The notes beneath the pieces were generated by a model. That model had not been told where the DNA came from. It saw only the letters and a list, made by a program, of their open reading frames with translations, and did not search any database. Below, piece after piece: positions 1-7,118 of a stretch of DNA of 14,117 nucleotides. A program made the position numbers and the translations under genes. Position 1 is the first letter of the stretch, and every line of letters begins with the position of its first letter. The stretch comes from an uncultured Eubacteriales bacterium (lineage in GTDB: Bacteria; Bacillota_A; Clostridia; Christensenellales; Aristaeellaceae), in contig ONXY01000491.1 in the NCBI GenBank assembly GCA_900321945.1, positions 1-14,117 on the forward strand, read 5' to 3'.

Positions 1-1007
1 ACCGGAGCCACGTGCGCCAGGGGCGTCAGCTTTCCGGTCCGCCCCAGTTCCCACGTCACTTTCTCCAGCCGGGTGACGCATTCCTCGGCCTCGAATTTAT
101 ACGCGACGGCCCAGCGGGGAAATTTTTCCGTGAACCCCATCTGCTCACGAAGGGCTGTGTCTCCGACCTTGATGACCACGCCGTCGATCAGCCAGTCCAG
201 ACGGTCCCGCTCCTCCCCGATTCTGCGGATTTCCCTTTCCAGTTCCTCCCGGCCCGTTCCGCTGCCGAGATACGGGCTGACCTGAAATCCGTTCCGGCGG
301 AGAAACTCGAGCATCTCAGGCTGACTGGAATAAGGAGGGTTCTCAATCGTTCCGATCTGATAAAAGAAGGCGTCCAGGTGTCTTGAGGCCGTGACCGCGG
401 GATCGAGATTCCGCAGGGCCCCTGCGGCGGCGTTCCGCGCGTTTTTCAGGGGCGTCTTCGCGGTCCGGTTGTATTTTTCAAGCGTGCTCAGCCGCATGAT
501 GCACTCGCCCTGAACCTCCGTCAGGCCTTTCCACGGGATCTCCCTCGGAATGGAGTGGATCGTCAGCGCCTGCGGAAGAATGGCCTCCCCGGTCACGCCG
601 TTTCCACGCGTCGCGGCCTGAACAAGCTTCCCGTCCTCATAGGTCAGATTCAGCGTCAGGCCGTCGAACTTGTATTCCACGTAATACTGCAGATCCTTCC
701 GGCCTGCCAGCTTCTCGGTCCGGGCGATCCAGGCGTCCAGCTCCTCCAGACTCTGAACCTTGTCCATGCTCCACAGACGGGTAATGTGCCTGTGCTCCTC
801 AAAGCCTTTCAGCGGCTCCCCTCCGACCTGCCGGGTCGGGGAATCGGGCAGAACCGTTCCGGTTTCCGCCTCCAGAGCCTTCAGCTCGTCGTACATCCTG
901 TCCCACTGCATGTCGCTGATGACCGGATTATCCAGCACATAGTAGGCATACGAGGGTTCCTTCAGCCGGTCCACCAGCTGCCGCATGCGGATCATGGGAT
1001 CGGTCAT
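1..1007 (-). CDS. ligA: NAD-dependent DNA ligase LigA, N-terminal half (cut by window edge)
   Basis: This is the first 335 codons or so of the NAD+-dependent DNA ligase that seals nicks after replication and repair; the family is about 650-670 residues, so the OB-fold, zinc, HhH and BRCT parts lie outside the window. Visible are the Ia domain (about 1-70, with AYYVLDNPVISD), the adenylation motif EYKFDG with the likely catalytic Lys113, the ARNAAAGALRNLDP segment, DGVVIK, and WAVAYKFEAEE followed by GRTGKLTPLA. The frame is continuous with no frameshift. The ATG at 1007-1005 has GGAGGA 8 bases upstream, inside the last codons of pcrA, whose stop lies 4 bases away, so the two are translationally close. 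The KFDG form differs from the more usual KIDG but is a mild change. Function is certain by family; the clostridial subtype is inference. Confidence 0.96.
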   Translation of the reverse strand, partial: MTDPMIRMRQLVDRLKEPSYAYYVLDNPVISDMQWDRMYDELKALEAETGTVLPDSPTRQVGGEPLKGFEEHRHITRLWSMDKVQSLEELDAWIARTEKLAGRKDLQYYVEYKFDGLTLNLTYEDGKLVQAATRGNGVTGEAILPQALTIHSIPREIPWKGLTEVQGECIMRLSTLEKYNRTAKTPLKNARNAAAGALRNLDPAVTASRHLDAFFYQIGTIENPPYSSQPEMLEFLRRNGFQVSPYLGSGTGREELEREIRRIGEERDRLDWLIDGVVIKVGDTALREQMGFTEKFPRWAVAYKFEAEECVTRLEKVTWELGRTGKLTPLAHVAP

Positions 1008-1011
1008 GTGT

Positions 1012-3321
1012 TCAGTCCTCCAGTTTCACAATCGGCGCGATGCTCATCGCGAATTCTTTCACGGATCCGTCCGAAAACGCGACGGTGATCCTCGCGTCCG
1101 CTCCGCTTCCGGAGACGGAAAGGACGGAGCCCTCCCCGAATTTCCGGTGCCGGACTCTGTCGCCAGGCCGGAAGAGCCTGCTGACGGCGCTTTCGGCCTC
1201 CTGCCTCGCCCTGCTGGGCATAAATCCCTTCTGAACGCCGGGGATGCTGTCGAGATTCATTCCCCGGAACGTCAGCTTCGGCTTCGCCTCCGGCCGCGGC
1301 GGATGAACGGACCGGAAGCCGTCCGTCCGCGCGGCTCCCGGAGGCGTGATCCTCCGCGCGGCCCCGACAGACCCGAACATCCCGGAGACATTTCCGGACC
1401 GCCCGTCCCGCCATTCCTCGGTCAGCCTTCCCGGTATCTCGGAGAGAAACCGGCTGGGCGGGTTGAACCCCTGCTGATTGTACAGGCTGCGCGATCGGGC
1501 CCGGCTCAGGAAAAGCCTTCTTCTCGCGCGGGTAATGCCGACGTACATCAGCCGGCGCTCCTCCTCCATGCGGCTTTCGTCCTCCTGGCTGCGGAAACTC
1601 GGAAAGAGATTCTCCTCCATTCCGGAGATAAAAACGTTCGGAAACTCCAGCCCCTTGGCCGAGTGCAGGGTCATCAGCGTGACGCTTCCCGTGCCTTCCT
1701 CGGCCCGGTCGAGATCCGTCACAAGCGCCACGTTCTCAAGATAGCTTTCCAGCGTCGCGTTCTCGCTCATCCGGGCGAACTCATGAACGGCTCCCATGAA
1801 TTCGTCGACGTTTTCGACGCGGGAGCGCGCCTCGTCGCTGTCTTCTTTGAGATACTGCTCCCGCAGCCCCGTTTTCTCAATCAGGGCCGCGACGAACTCC
1901 TCCAGCGGCATCGCGTCCTTCATCGCGCTCAGCAGCGTCATCAGCATGAAAAAATCCGTCACGCTTTTCCTGGCCCGGCCGCCGAGCCCTTCGGGAAGAT
2001 CGCTCAGCGCGCTGTAAAGCGGCATATCGTTCTCCGCGGCGTGATCCGCGAGCTGCTGCACCGTGCTGTCGCCGATGGAGCGCCGCGGAACGTTGATGAT
2101 TCGTCTCAGGCTGATATCGTCGGACGGGTTTGTCAGGACCCGCAGATAGGCGACAATATCCCGTATCTCCTTCCGGTCATAGAACTTCTGTCCTCCGAAA
2201 ACCCTGTAGGGTACGCCGGCGCGCATCAGCATTTCCTCAAGCACGCGGCTCTGCGCGTTCGTACGGTACAGGACGGCCGAATCCCCGGGCTTTCCGCCGT
2301 TCCGGTTCAGATCGCGGATCCGGTCTGCGATCCAGGCGGCCTCGTCCCGTTCGTCTCCGGCGGTAAAGACCGTAATCTTTTCCCCTTCGCCGATCTGCGT
2401 CCAGAGGCGCTTGTCCTTCCGGCCCGTATTGTGCGCGATGACCTGATTGGCCGCGTCCAGAATCGTGGAGGTGGACCGGTAGTTCTGCTCCAGCCGGATC
2501 ACCGCCGCGTCCGGATAGTCCTTCTCAAAATCAAGAATGTTCTGTATATCGGCCCCGCGCCAGCCGTAGATGCTCTGATCGTCGTCCCCGACCACGCAGA
2601 GATTCCTGCTTTTCGCCGTCAGAAGGCGCACCAGTTCGTACTGCGCCTTGTTTGTGTCCTGATACTCGTCCACAAGCACGTACCGGAACCGGTTCTGCCA
2701 GCTCTCCAGTACCGGAGGATGATCCGCCATCAGTTCCAGCGTCCGGATCAGGAGGTCGTCAAAGTCCAGCGCGTTCAGGCTTCTGAGCCGTTTCTCGTAC
2801 TCCGTCATGACGTCGTGGATCAAAGAGGAACGGTGATCCCTCAGAGACTTCGAGAACCATTCATCCGGGGACAAAAGTTTGTTTTTCGCGTCGCTGATCT
2901 TTCCCCTGATCTCGCGGACCGGCAGAAACTTCTCATCTATATTCAGTTTTTTCAGGATTTCCTTAACCACCGCGGTCTGATCGTCTTCGTCGTAGATGGC
3001 GAAAGACCGCTGATATCCGAGCTTCTCTATATCGCGGCGGAGAATCCGCGCGCAGACGGAATGGAAGGTTCCGATCCACGCGTCGTCCGCTGCGTTGTCT
3101 CCCGCCAGCCGCGCGATCCGGTCCTTCATTTCCCTCGCGGCTTTGTTCGTGAACGTCAGAGCCAGAATGCTCCACGCCGGAACGCCGTGCTCAATGAGAT
3201 TGGCCGCCCTGTAGGTAAGCGCCCGGGTCTTCCCGCTCCCGGCGCCCGCAAGAATCAGCAGAGGTCCCTCCAGCGTTTCCGCCGCCTGCCTCTGTTCCCT
3301 GTTCAGTCCGCTGAAATCCAT
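1012..3321 (-). CDS. pcrA: ATP-dependent 3'-5' DNA helicase PcrA (UvrD/Rep family, SF1)
   Basis: A superfamily 1A helicase that unwinds DNA in repair and removes proteins or stalled RNA polymerase. All motifs are present: Walker A AGAGSGKT (about 25-32), LTFTNKAAREM, GTFHSVCARILRR, Walker B VDEYQDTN (about 217-224), GDDDQSIYGWRGA (about 245-257), EQNYRST, TLHSAKGLEFPNVF and YVGITRARRRL. The last 55 residues (from FRPGDRVRHRKFGEG) match the Tudor-like domain that contacts RNA polymerase in PcrA. I chose the ATG at 3321-3319 (769 residues) because family members start close to the xLNxEQ segment; a TTG at 3345 would add 8 residues. Neither has a strong ribosome site. It lies 67 bases after yerC and 4 bases before ligA, so it is the middle gene of the operon. 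Confidence 0.96.
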   Translation of the reverse strand: MDFSGLNREQRQAAETLEGPLLILAGAGSGKTRALTYRAANLIEHGVPAWSILALTFTNKAAREMKDRIARLAGDNAADDAWIGTFHSVCARILRRDIEKLGYQRSFAIYDEDDQTAVVKEILKKLNIDEKFLPVREIRGKISDAKNKLLSPDEWFSKSLRDHRSSLIHDVMTEYEKRLRSLNALDFDDLLIRTLELMADHPPVLESWQNRFRYVLVDEYQDTNKAQYELVRLLTAKSRNLCVVGDDDQSIYGWRGADIQNILDFEKDYPDAAVIRLEQNYRSTSTILDAANQVIAHNTGRKDKRLWTQIGEGEKITVFTAGDERDEAAWIADRIRDLNRNGGKPGDSAVLYRTNAQSRVLEEMLMRAGVPYRVFGGQKFYDRKEIRDIVAYLRVLTNPSDDISLRRIINVPRRSIGDSTVQQLADHAAENDMPLYSALSDLPEGLGGRARKSVTDFFMLMTLLSAMKDAMPLEEFVAALIEKTGLREQYLKEDSDEARSRVENVDEFMGAVHEFARMSENATLESYLENVALVTDLDRAEEGTGSVTLMTLHSAKGLEFPNVFISGMEENLFPSFRSQEDESRMEEERRLMYVGITRARRRLFLSRARSRSLYNQQGFNPPSRFLSEIPGRLTEEWRDGRSGNVSGMFGSVGAARRITPPGAARTDGFRSVHPPRPEAKPKLTFRGMNLDSIPGVQKGFMPSRARQEAESAVSRLFRPGDRVRHRKFGEGSVLSVSGSGADARITVAFSDGSVKEFAMSIAPIVKLED

Positions 3322-3388
3322 TTCTTCCCGATACCCGTCCTTCAACCGTTGATTGTCCGAAAAGGAGTGACTGAGCCCCTACCGGGGA

Positions 3389-3694
3389 TTACGTTCCCGG
3401 CTCCTCCTCGCGGATCTTGTCCAGAACCCGGTCGTATCCGTCCGCGCCGTAGCTGAGCGACCGCTTCACGCGGGAAATCGTGGCGCTGGAAGCCCCCGTT
3501 TCGCTGGCGATTTTCTGATAGGTTTCCTTTTTCCGCAGCAGATAGGCAACCTCGAGCCGCTGTGCGATGCTCCGGATTTCGGGGATCGTGCACAGATCTT
3601 CAAAAAAGCGGTAGGCGTCCTCCTCGTTCTCCAGCGCCAGCACCGCCTGCATCAGCATATCCGTCTGCCTGTTGCGAATCTTTGGCTCGAACAT
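3389..3694 (-). CDS. yerC: YerC/YecD-family TrpR-like DNA-binding regulator
   Basis: A 101-residue all-helical protein of the Trp-repressor superfamily (YerC/YecD group). The core around residues 10-80 ends in a helix-turn-helix at about 58-79 (TYQKIASETGASSATISRVK), the likely DNA-contact unit. The charged tail IREEEPGT is typical of the group. In Bacillus subtilis yerC is followed by pcrB-pcrA-ligA, and the same order without pcrB is seen here, which supports the call. Comparative genomics has proposed that Firmicutes members (also called HisR) control histidine genes; no histidine gene is visible here, so the target is not shown by this window. The ATG at 3694 has GGAGGG 6 bases upstream and a promoter about 46 bases further up. 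Confidence 0.9.
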   Translation of the reverse strand: MFEPKIRNRQTDMLMQAVLALENEEDAYRFFEDLCTIPEIRSIAQRLEVAYLLRKKETYQKIASETGASSATISRVKRSLSYGADGYDRVLDKIREEEPGT

Positions 3695-3739
3695 TTCCGT
3701 CCCTCCTCAAGACAGTTTCGCACTTTACCTTGCGATAAT

Positions 3740-3768
3740 ATCATACACCAAAAACAGTCCGAACACAA
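3740..3768 (-). promoter_or_regulatory. Promoter of the yerC-pcrA-ligA operon
   Basis: Read on the minus strand: -35 TTGTGT (3768-3763), 17-base spacer, -10 TATGAT (3745-3740). A second, overlapping choice is the extended -10 TGaTATTAT a few bases downstream. It sits about 46 bases before the yerC start and directly after the glnN terminator, as expected for a new transcription unit. No start site has been measured. Confidence 0.55.
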
Positions 3769-3770
3769 CC

Positions 3771-3811
3771 GGAAAAGGAACAAAAGCCCCGGGGAGACTC
3801 TATCTCCCCGG
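3771..3811 (-). terminator. Rho-independent terminator of glnN
   Basis: A perfect 9-base-pair stem (3789-3797 with 3803-3811, CCGGGGAGA pairing with TCTCCCCGG) around a 5-base loop. On the minus strand it is followed by a T-rich tail (CTTTTGTTCCTTTT). It begins about 39 bases past the glnN stop codon and separates glnN from the yerC promoter. Confidence 0.8.
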
Positions 3812-3849
3812 AGCGGAAATCCGCGTGATTCTTTCATTCGGGACCGGCG

Positions 3850-5943
3850 CTACACGTTGAAGAGCAGCTCGTCGTAAGTCGGGAACGGCCAGGCTGCCCG
3901 GTCTGTAACGGACTCCATTTCATCGGCCGCGGCCCGGAGCTCGGCCATGGCCGGGATCACATGATCATGCATATAACGGGCTCCGGTCAGGGCGTCCTCT
4001 CCCGCCGGGCGCCGGTCCATCGCGGCCGACAGCGCCTCTATGCCCTTTCCGAGGCGGTCGCATCCCGCGCTCAGCTTCCTGACGAGTTCCTCCGCCGCGG
4101 CGTGGGGAATGGACGGACTGAGCCGGATCACCCGGTTCGCCGCCTCAGCCATCTCTCCGGTATACCGGACGACGGCCGGCAGAATCTCTCTGCGGGCCAT
4201 CATCAGCATGGTTTTGGCTTCGATCCCGGTCATCTTGGCGTAGCTGTCCAGGCCGATATCCATGCGGCTCTTCAGCTCGCTCCCGCTCAGAACCTTATGC
4301 GTCGCGAAAAGCTTCACGTTCTTTTCGGCCGTGTAGCAGGGCAGCGCGTCCACGGTGGAGTCAAGCCTGAGCAGGCCGCGTTTCTCCGCCTCCTTCACCC
4401 ATTCGCCGGAATAATTGTTACCGTTGAAGATGATCCGCTTATGCTCCCGGATGTTCCGGACGATCAGAGCGTGGAGCGCTTCGTGGAAGTTCTCCGCGGT
4501 CTCCAGTTCGTCCGCGAACTGGCGGAGGCTCTCCGCGACGATGGTGTTCAGCACCACGTTCGCGGTGGAGATGGACGCGCTGGAGCCGAGCATCCGGAAT
4601 TCAAACTTGTTTCCCGTAAAGGCGAAGGGCGACGTCCGGTTCCGGTCCGTGGTATCCTTCGGGAATTTCGGCAGCATATGGACGCCGATCGTCATATCCG
4701 CCTTTTCCCTTCCGCTGTAATCGGCGCCGCTGTCCAGGGCCTCCAGAATCTCCGTCAGCTCGTCCCCGAGAAAAATGGAAATGATCGCGGGCGGAGCCTC
4801 GAATCCGCCCAGCCGGAGATCGTTCCCCGCGCTGGCCACGGAAGCCCGGAGGAGATCCTGATTCTCGTCAACCGCCTTGATGACGCTTACGAGGAAAAGC
4901 AGGAACTGGGCGCTCTCGTGGGGGCTGTCTCCCGGCTCGAGAAGGTTGTAACCCGTATTTGTGGTCAGGCTCCAGTTGTTGTGTTTTCCGCTGCCGTTCA
5001 CGCCGGCGAAGGGTTTCTCGTTCAGCAGGCACATGAGTCCGTGCCGCCCGGCCACCTTCTTCATGATCTCCATCGTCAGCTGGTTGTGATCGCAGGCGAT
5101 GTTGGCGATGGAATAGATCGGAGCCATCTCGTGCTGCGCGGGCGCCGTCTCGTTGTGCTCCGTTTTCGCCAGAACGCCGAGCTTCCACAGTTCCTCGTTC
5201 AGCTCGGTCATGAACGCCTGCACGCGGGGCTTGATCGTTCCGAAAAAATGATCACCCAGCTCCTGCCCTTTCGGCGCGGGTACGCCGAACAGGGTCCGGC
5301 CCGCGAAAACCAGATCCTTCCGCTGATCGTAAAGCTTTTTATCTACAAGGAAGTACTCCTGTTCAGGCCCTACCGAGGGAACCACACGGGTCGCGTCGTT
5401 CCGGCCGAACAGTTTCAGAACGCGTACAGCCTGTCTGCTCAGCGCTTCCATGGAGCGGAGGAGAGGCGTTTTCTTGTCCAGCGCCTCGCCGCTGTAGCTG
5501 CAGTACGCGGTAGGGATACAGAGCGTGCTTCCTTTAATGAAGGCGTAGCTGGTCGGATCCCAGGCCGTATAGCCCCTGGCCTCGAAGGTGGACCGCAGGC
5601 CTCCGCTCGGCAGGCTGCTCGCGTCGGCCTCGCCCCGGACCAGTTCCTTTCCGCTGAACTCGTTGATGACCTTTCCGCCCGGAACCGGGGTGATGAAAGC
5701 GTCGTGCTTTTCGGCGGTTACGCTGTTCAGCGGCTGGAACCAGTGCGTGTAATGGGTTGCTCCCCGCTCGATCGCCCAGTCCTTCATCGCGTTCGCCACC
5801 ACGCTCGCAACCTGCGGATCCAGGCGTCTCCCGTCGTCAATGGTCTTGTGCAGAGCCCTGTACGTTTCCTTCGGAAGCCGCTCCCGCATCACGAAATCGT
5901 TGAATACGTTGATCCCGAAGGTTCCTTCCATGCCCGTCGTCAT
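3850..5943 (-). CDS. glnN: Glutamine synthetase type III (GSIII)
   Basis: Makes glutamine from glutamate, ammonia and ATP in the cytoplasm. The roughly 697-residue length is that of the GSIII branch, against about 450 for types I and II. Signatures include VFNDFVMRERLPKETY near the N-terminus, the metal-binding GPEQEYF (about 192-198), EHNETAPAQHEMAP (about 262-275), the ATP-binding loop NGSGKHNNWSL (about 316-326) and FTGNKFEFR (about 442-450), then a helical C-terminal extension. The open frame runs back to a GTG at 6042, but that lies upstream of the -35 box, so the ATG at 5943 is preferred; an in-frame ATG at 5931 is also possible. The ribosome site is only AAAGGGG. The gene stands alone between its own promoter and terminator. 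No adjacent ammonium transporter or PII gene is seen. Confidence 0.96.
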   Translation of the reverse strand: MTTGMEGTFGINVFNDFVMRERLPKETYRALHKTIDDGRRLDPQVASVVANAMKDWAIERGATHYTHWFQPLNSVTAEKHDAFITPVPGGKVINEFSGKELVRGEADASSLPSGGLRSTFEARGYTAWDPTSYAFIKGSTLCIPTAYCSYSGEALDKKTPLLRSMEALSRQAVRVLKLFGRNDATRVVPSVGPEQEYFLVDKKLYDQRKDLVFAGRTLFGVPAPKGQELGDHFFGTIKPRVQAFMTELNEELWKLGVLAKTEHNETAPAQHEMAPIYSIANIACDHNQLTMEIMKKVAGRHGLMCLLNEKPFAGVNGSGKHNNWSLTTNTGYNLLEPGDSPHESAQFLLFLVSVIKAVDENQDLLRASVASAGNDLRLGGFEAPPAIISIFLGDELTEILEALDSGADYSGREKADMTIGVHMLPKFPKDTTDRNRTSPFAFTGNKFEFRMLGSSASISTANVVLNTIVAESLRQFADELETAENFHEALHALIVRNIREHKRIIFNGNNYSGEWVKEAEKRGLLRLDSTVDALPCYTAEKNVKLFATHKVLSGSELKSRMDIGLDSYAKMTGIEAKTMLMMARREILPAVVRYTGEMAEAANRVIRLSPSIPHAAAEELVRKLSAGCDRLGKGIEALSAAMDRRPAGEDALTGARYMHDHVIPAMAELRAAADEMESVTDRAAWPFPTYDELLFNV

Positions 5944-5983
5944 GATTCCCAGCCCCTTTACCGTTCGTCGTGAACCGTTCAAC

Positions 5984-6012
5984 AGTTTAGAGGAGGTTAT
6001 TCTCCTTGTCAA
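5984..6012 (-). promoter_or_regulatory. Promoter of glnN
   Basis: Minus strand: perfect -35 TTGACA (6012-6007), 17-base spacer, -10 TAAACT (5989-5984, four of six matches). Transcription would start near 5977, giving a leader of about 34 bases before the ATG at 5943. An 11-base palindrome TGAACCGTTCA (5971-5981) sits across the predicted start site and could be an operator. Confidence 0.7.
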
Positions 6013-6016
6013 GGGT

Positions 6017-6067
6017 GCGGCCGGAACTTCCGCGGTCCGCACAGGAAAACAGTTTCTTTCCGGCCGC
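6017..6067. repeat. 10-base perfect inverted repeat between the glnN and rubrerythrin promoters
   Basis: GCGGCCGGAA at 6017-6026 is the exact reverse complement of TTCCGGCCGC at 6058-6067, with 31 bases between. The left arm ends four bases before the glnN -35 box and the right arm lies about 35 bases before the rubrerythrin -35 box. A run of five T follows at 6072-6076 on the plus strand, so a terminator for weak plus-strand transcription is an alternative to a regulator-binding site. The pairing is seen directly; the role is not known. Confidence 0.5.
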
Positions 6068-6101
6068 GCTATTTTTACAGTTTATACGGGTTTTCCGGGT
6101 C

Positions 6102-6130
6102 TTGCTTTTCCTATTTCCGGATGGTATAAT
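6102..6130 (+). promoter_or_regulatory. Promoter of rubrerythrin gene
   Basis: -35 TTGCTT (6102-6107), 17-base spacer, perfect -10 TATAAT (6125-6130) with an extended TGg just before it. The start would be near 6137, leaving a 44-base leader. The leader begins with a short inverted repeat, GAAAGG-GAAT-CCTTTC (6138-6153), which could be an operator or a 5' stabilising hairpin. It does not match the known PerR box. Confidence 0.8.
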
Positions 6131-6180
6131 CCGGCATGAAAGGGAATCCTTTCCTACAATAATAACGGAGGTGTATTGAT

Positions 6181-6723
6181 ATGAAATGGGTTTGCAGCGT
6201 CTGCGGGTATGTTTACGAAGGTCCGGAACCGCCGGAGAAATGTCCGGTCTGCAAGGCTCCCGCCAGCAAGTTCATCAAGCAGGAATCTGAAATGACCTGG
6301 GCCGCCGAGCATGTGGTCGGCGTGGCGCAGGGCTCCCCGGACGACATCATCGCGGATCTTCGCGCCAACTTCCAGGGCGAGTGCACCGAAGTCGGCATGT
6401 ATCTGGCAATGGGCCGCGTCGCCGCGCGGGAAGGCTATCCGGAAATCGCCGAATACTGGAAGACGGCCGCCTTTGAGGAGGCGGAACACGCCGCCAAGTT
6501 TGCCGAGCTTCTGGGCGAGGTGCTGACCGATTCCACGGAAAAGAACCTGCGGATGCGCGTGGAAGCCGAGAACGGCGCCACCGCCGGCAAGACCGATCTG
6601 GCCAAGCGCGCCAAGGCCCTGAACCTGGACGCCATCCACGACACCGTACACGAGATGGCCAGGGACGAAGCCCGTCACGGCAAGGCCTTCGCGGGGCTGC
6701 TGAAGAGATATTTCGGGAAGTAA
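6181..6723 (+). CDS. rbr: Rubrerythrin, reverse type (N-terminal rubredoxin domain)
   Basis: A cytoplasmic non-haem iron peroxidase that reduces hydrogen peroxide, and possibly oxygen, in anaerobes. The 180-residue protein has the rubredoxin-like FeS4 site first (C5xxC8 and C21PVC24), then a four-helix ferritin-like diiron domain. Candidate iron ligands are E67 or E70, E100 with H103 (FEEAEH), E128 or E130, and E163 with H166 (RDEARH). Classical rubrerythrin has the rubredoxin part at the C-terminus, so the order here marks the 'reverse' form known from Clostridium. GGAGGTG lies 9 bases before the ATG. It is a single-gene unit with its own promoter and terminator, divergent from glnN. Electron donors are expected to be encoded elsewhere. 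Confidence 0.95.
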   Translation: MKWVCSVCGYVYEGPEPPEKCPVCKAPASKFIKQESEMTWAAEHVVGVAQGSPDDIIADLRANFQGECTEVGMYLAMGRVAAREGYPEIAEYWKTAAFEEAEHAAKFAELLGEVLTDSTEKNLRMRVEAENGATAGKTDLAKRAKALNLDAIHDTVHEMARDEARHGKAFAGLLKRYFGK

Positions 6724-6729
6724 TCTCAC

Positions 6730-6764
6730 AGAGGACAGCGCTTGTTTCGCTGTCCTCTTTCTTT
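6730..6764 (+). terminator. Rho-independent terminator of rubrerythrin
   Basis: An 11-base-pair perfect stem, AGAGGACAGCG (6730-6740) with CGCTGTCCTCT (6748-6758), a 7-base loop, and a TTTCTTT tail. It begins 7 bases after the stop codon, so the next gene needs its own promoter. Confidence 0.93.
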
Positions 6765-6827
6765 CATGTATTACCGGTATGAGCAGCAGAACGCCATATT
6801 TTAGTATAGAAAAGAAGTTGATTCGCA

Positions 6828-7040
6828 ATGACAGACAAAAGGATTGAATTGAACGACTACGAAATCGACAGGGTGGTCGGCGGAGCAGGGCGCCGGCCCG
6901 TTCAGGACGCCGGCAGACCCGGAGTGAAAGTTGGCATCGGAGATGTGTCGGGCGGGATCAAAAACGGCTCGGATGATGCTTCGAACAGTATAAAGAACGC
7001 TGCGGACCAGGCCAATCCCCTGCGGAAACCCAATCCGTAA
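6828..7040 (+). CDS. Small peptide with a double-glycine secretion leader (bacteriocin- or signal-like)
   Basis: A 70-residue product. Its first 19 residues, MTDKRIELNDYEIDRVVGG, fit the double-glycine leader consensus: Leu at -12, Glu at -8, Ile at -7, Val at -4, Gly-Gly at -2/-1. Such leaders are cleaved during export by peptidase-containing (C39) ABC transporters, leaving here a core of about 51 residues starting AGRRPV. The core has no cysteine, is rich in Gly, Asn, Asp and Lys, and carries two 11-residue units (SGGIKNGSDDA and SNSIKNAADQA). It ends in a proline-rich tail, NPLRKPNP. No strong ribosome site or promoter is seen (only AGAAG upstream), which lowers confidence in expression. 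No transporter, immunity or modification gene is in the window. The exact class (bacteriocin, pheromone or modified peptide) is not known. Confidence 0.65.
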   Translation: MTDKRIELNDYEIDRVVGGAGRRPVQDAGRPGVKVGIGDVSGGIKNGSDDASNSIKNAADQANPLRKPNP

Positions 7041-7100
7041 TGACGATGCTTTTCACGATATGCAGCGGCTGCGGCCGCAAATACTGAACAGGCATAGGCA

Positions 7101-7118
7101 CAGCGAAGCCTTTCGCTG
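7101..7118 (+). other. Short hairpin between the two small genes
   Basis: CAGCGAA pairs with TTCGCTG around the loop GCCT (7 base pairs). It lies in the 185-base gap between the double-glycine peptide and the alpha-CTD-like gene. No T-tract follows on either strand, so it is not a standard terminator; it could block exonucleases or be chance. Nothing else in this gap is convincing beyond a 13-codon ORF at 7046-7087. Confidence 0.3.

Noticed and set aside
3376..3387. CCCC-TACC-GGGG small inverted repeat between yerC and pcrA
   Set aside because: Only 4 base pairs and no T-tract; too weak to call an attenuator or terminator inside the operon.
985..3456. An 823-residue plus-strand open frame opposite pcrA
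   Set aside because: It mirrors the complete, motif-rich pcrA and ligA coding frames, has no recognisable domain, and is a by-product of GC-rich codon use on the other strand.
3961..5973. A 670-residue plus-strand open frame opposite glnN
   Set aside because: Antisense shadow of glutamine synthetase; composition is rich in Arg, His and Pro with no family pattern and no ribosome site.
6771..6810. Possible promoter before the double-glycine peptide (TTACCG with CATATT or TAGTAT)
   Set aside because: The boxes match poorly and spacing is off; not strong enough to list as a promoter.
6154..6828. A 224-residue minus-strand open frame across the rubrerythrin gene
   Set aside because: Rubrerythrin has all its metal ligands, promoter, ribosome site and terminator on the plus strand; the minus frame has none of these.
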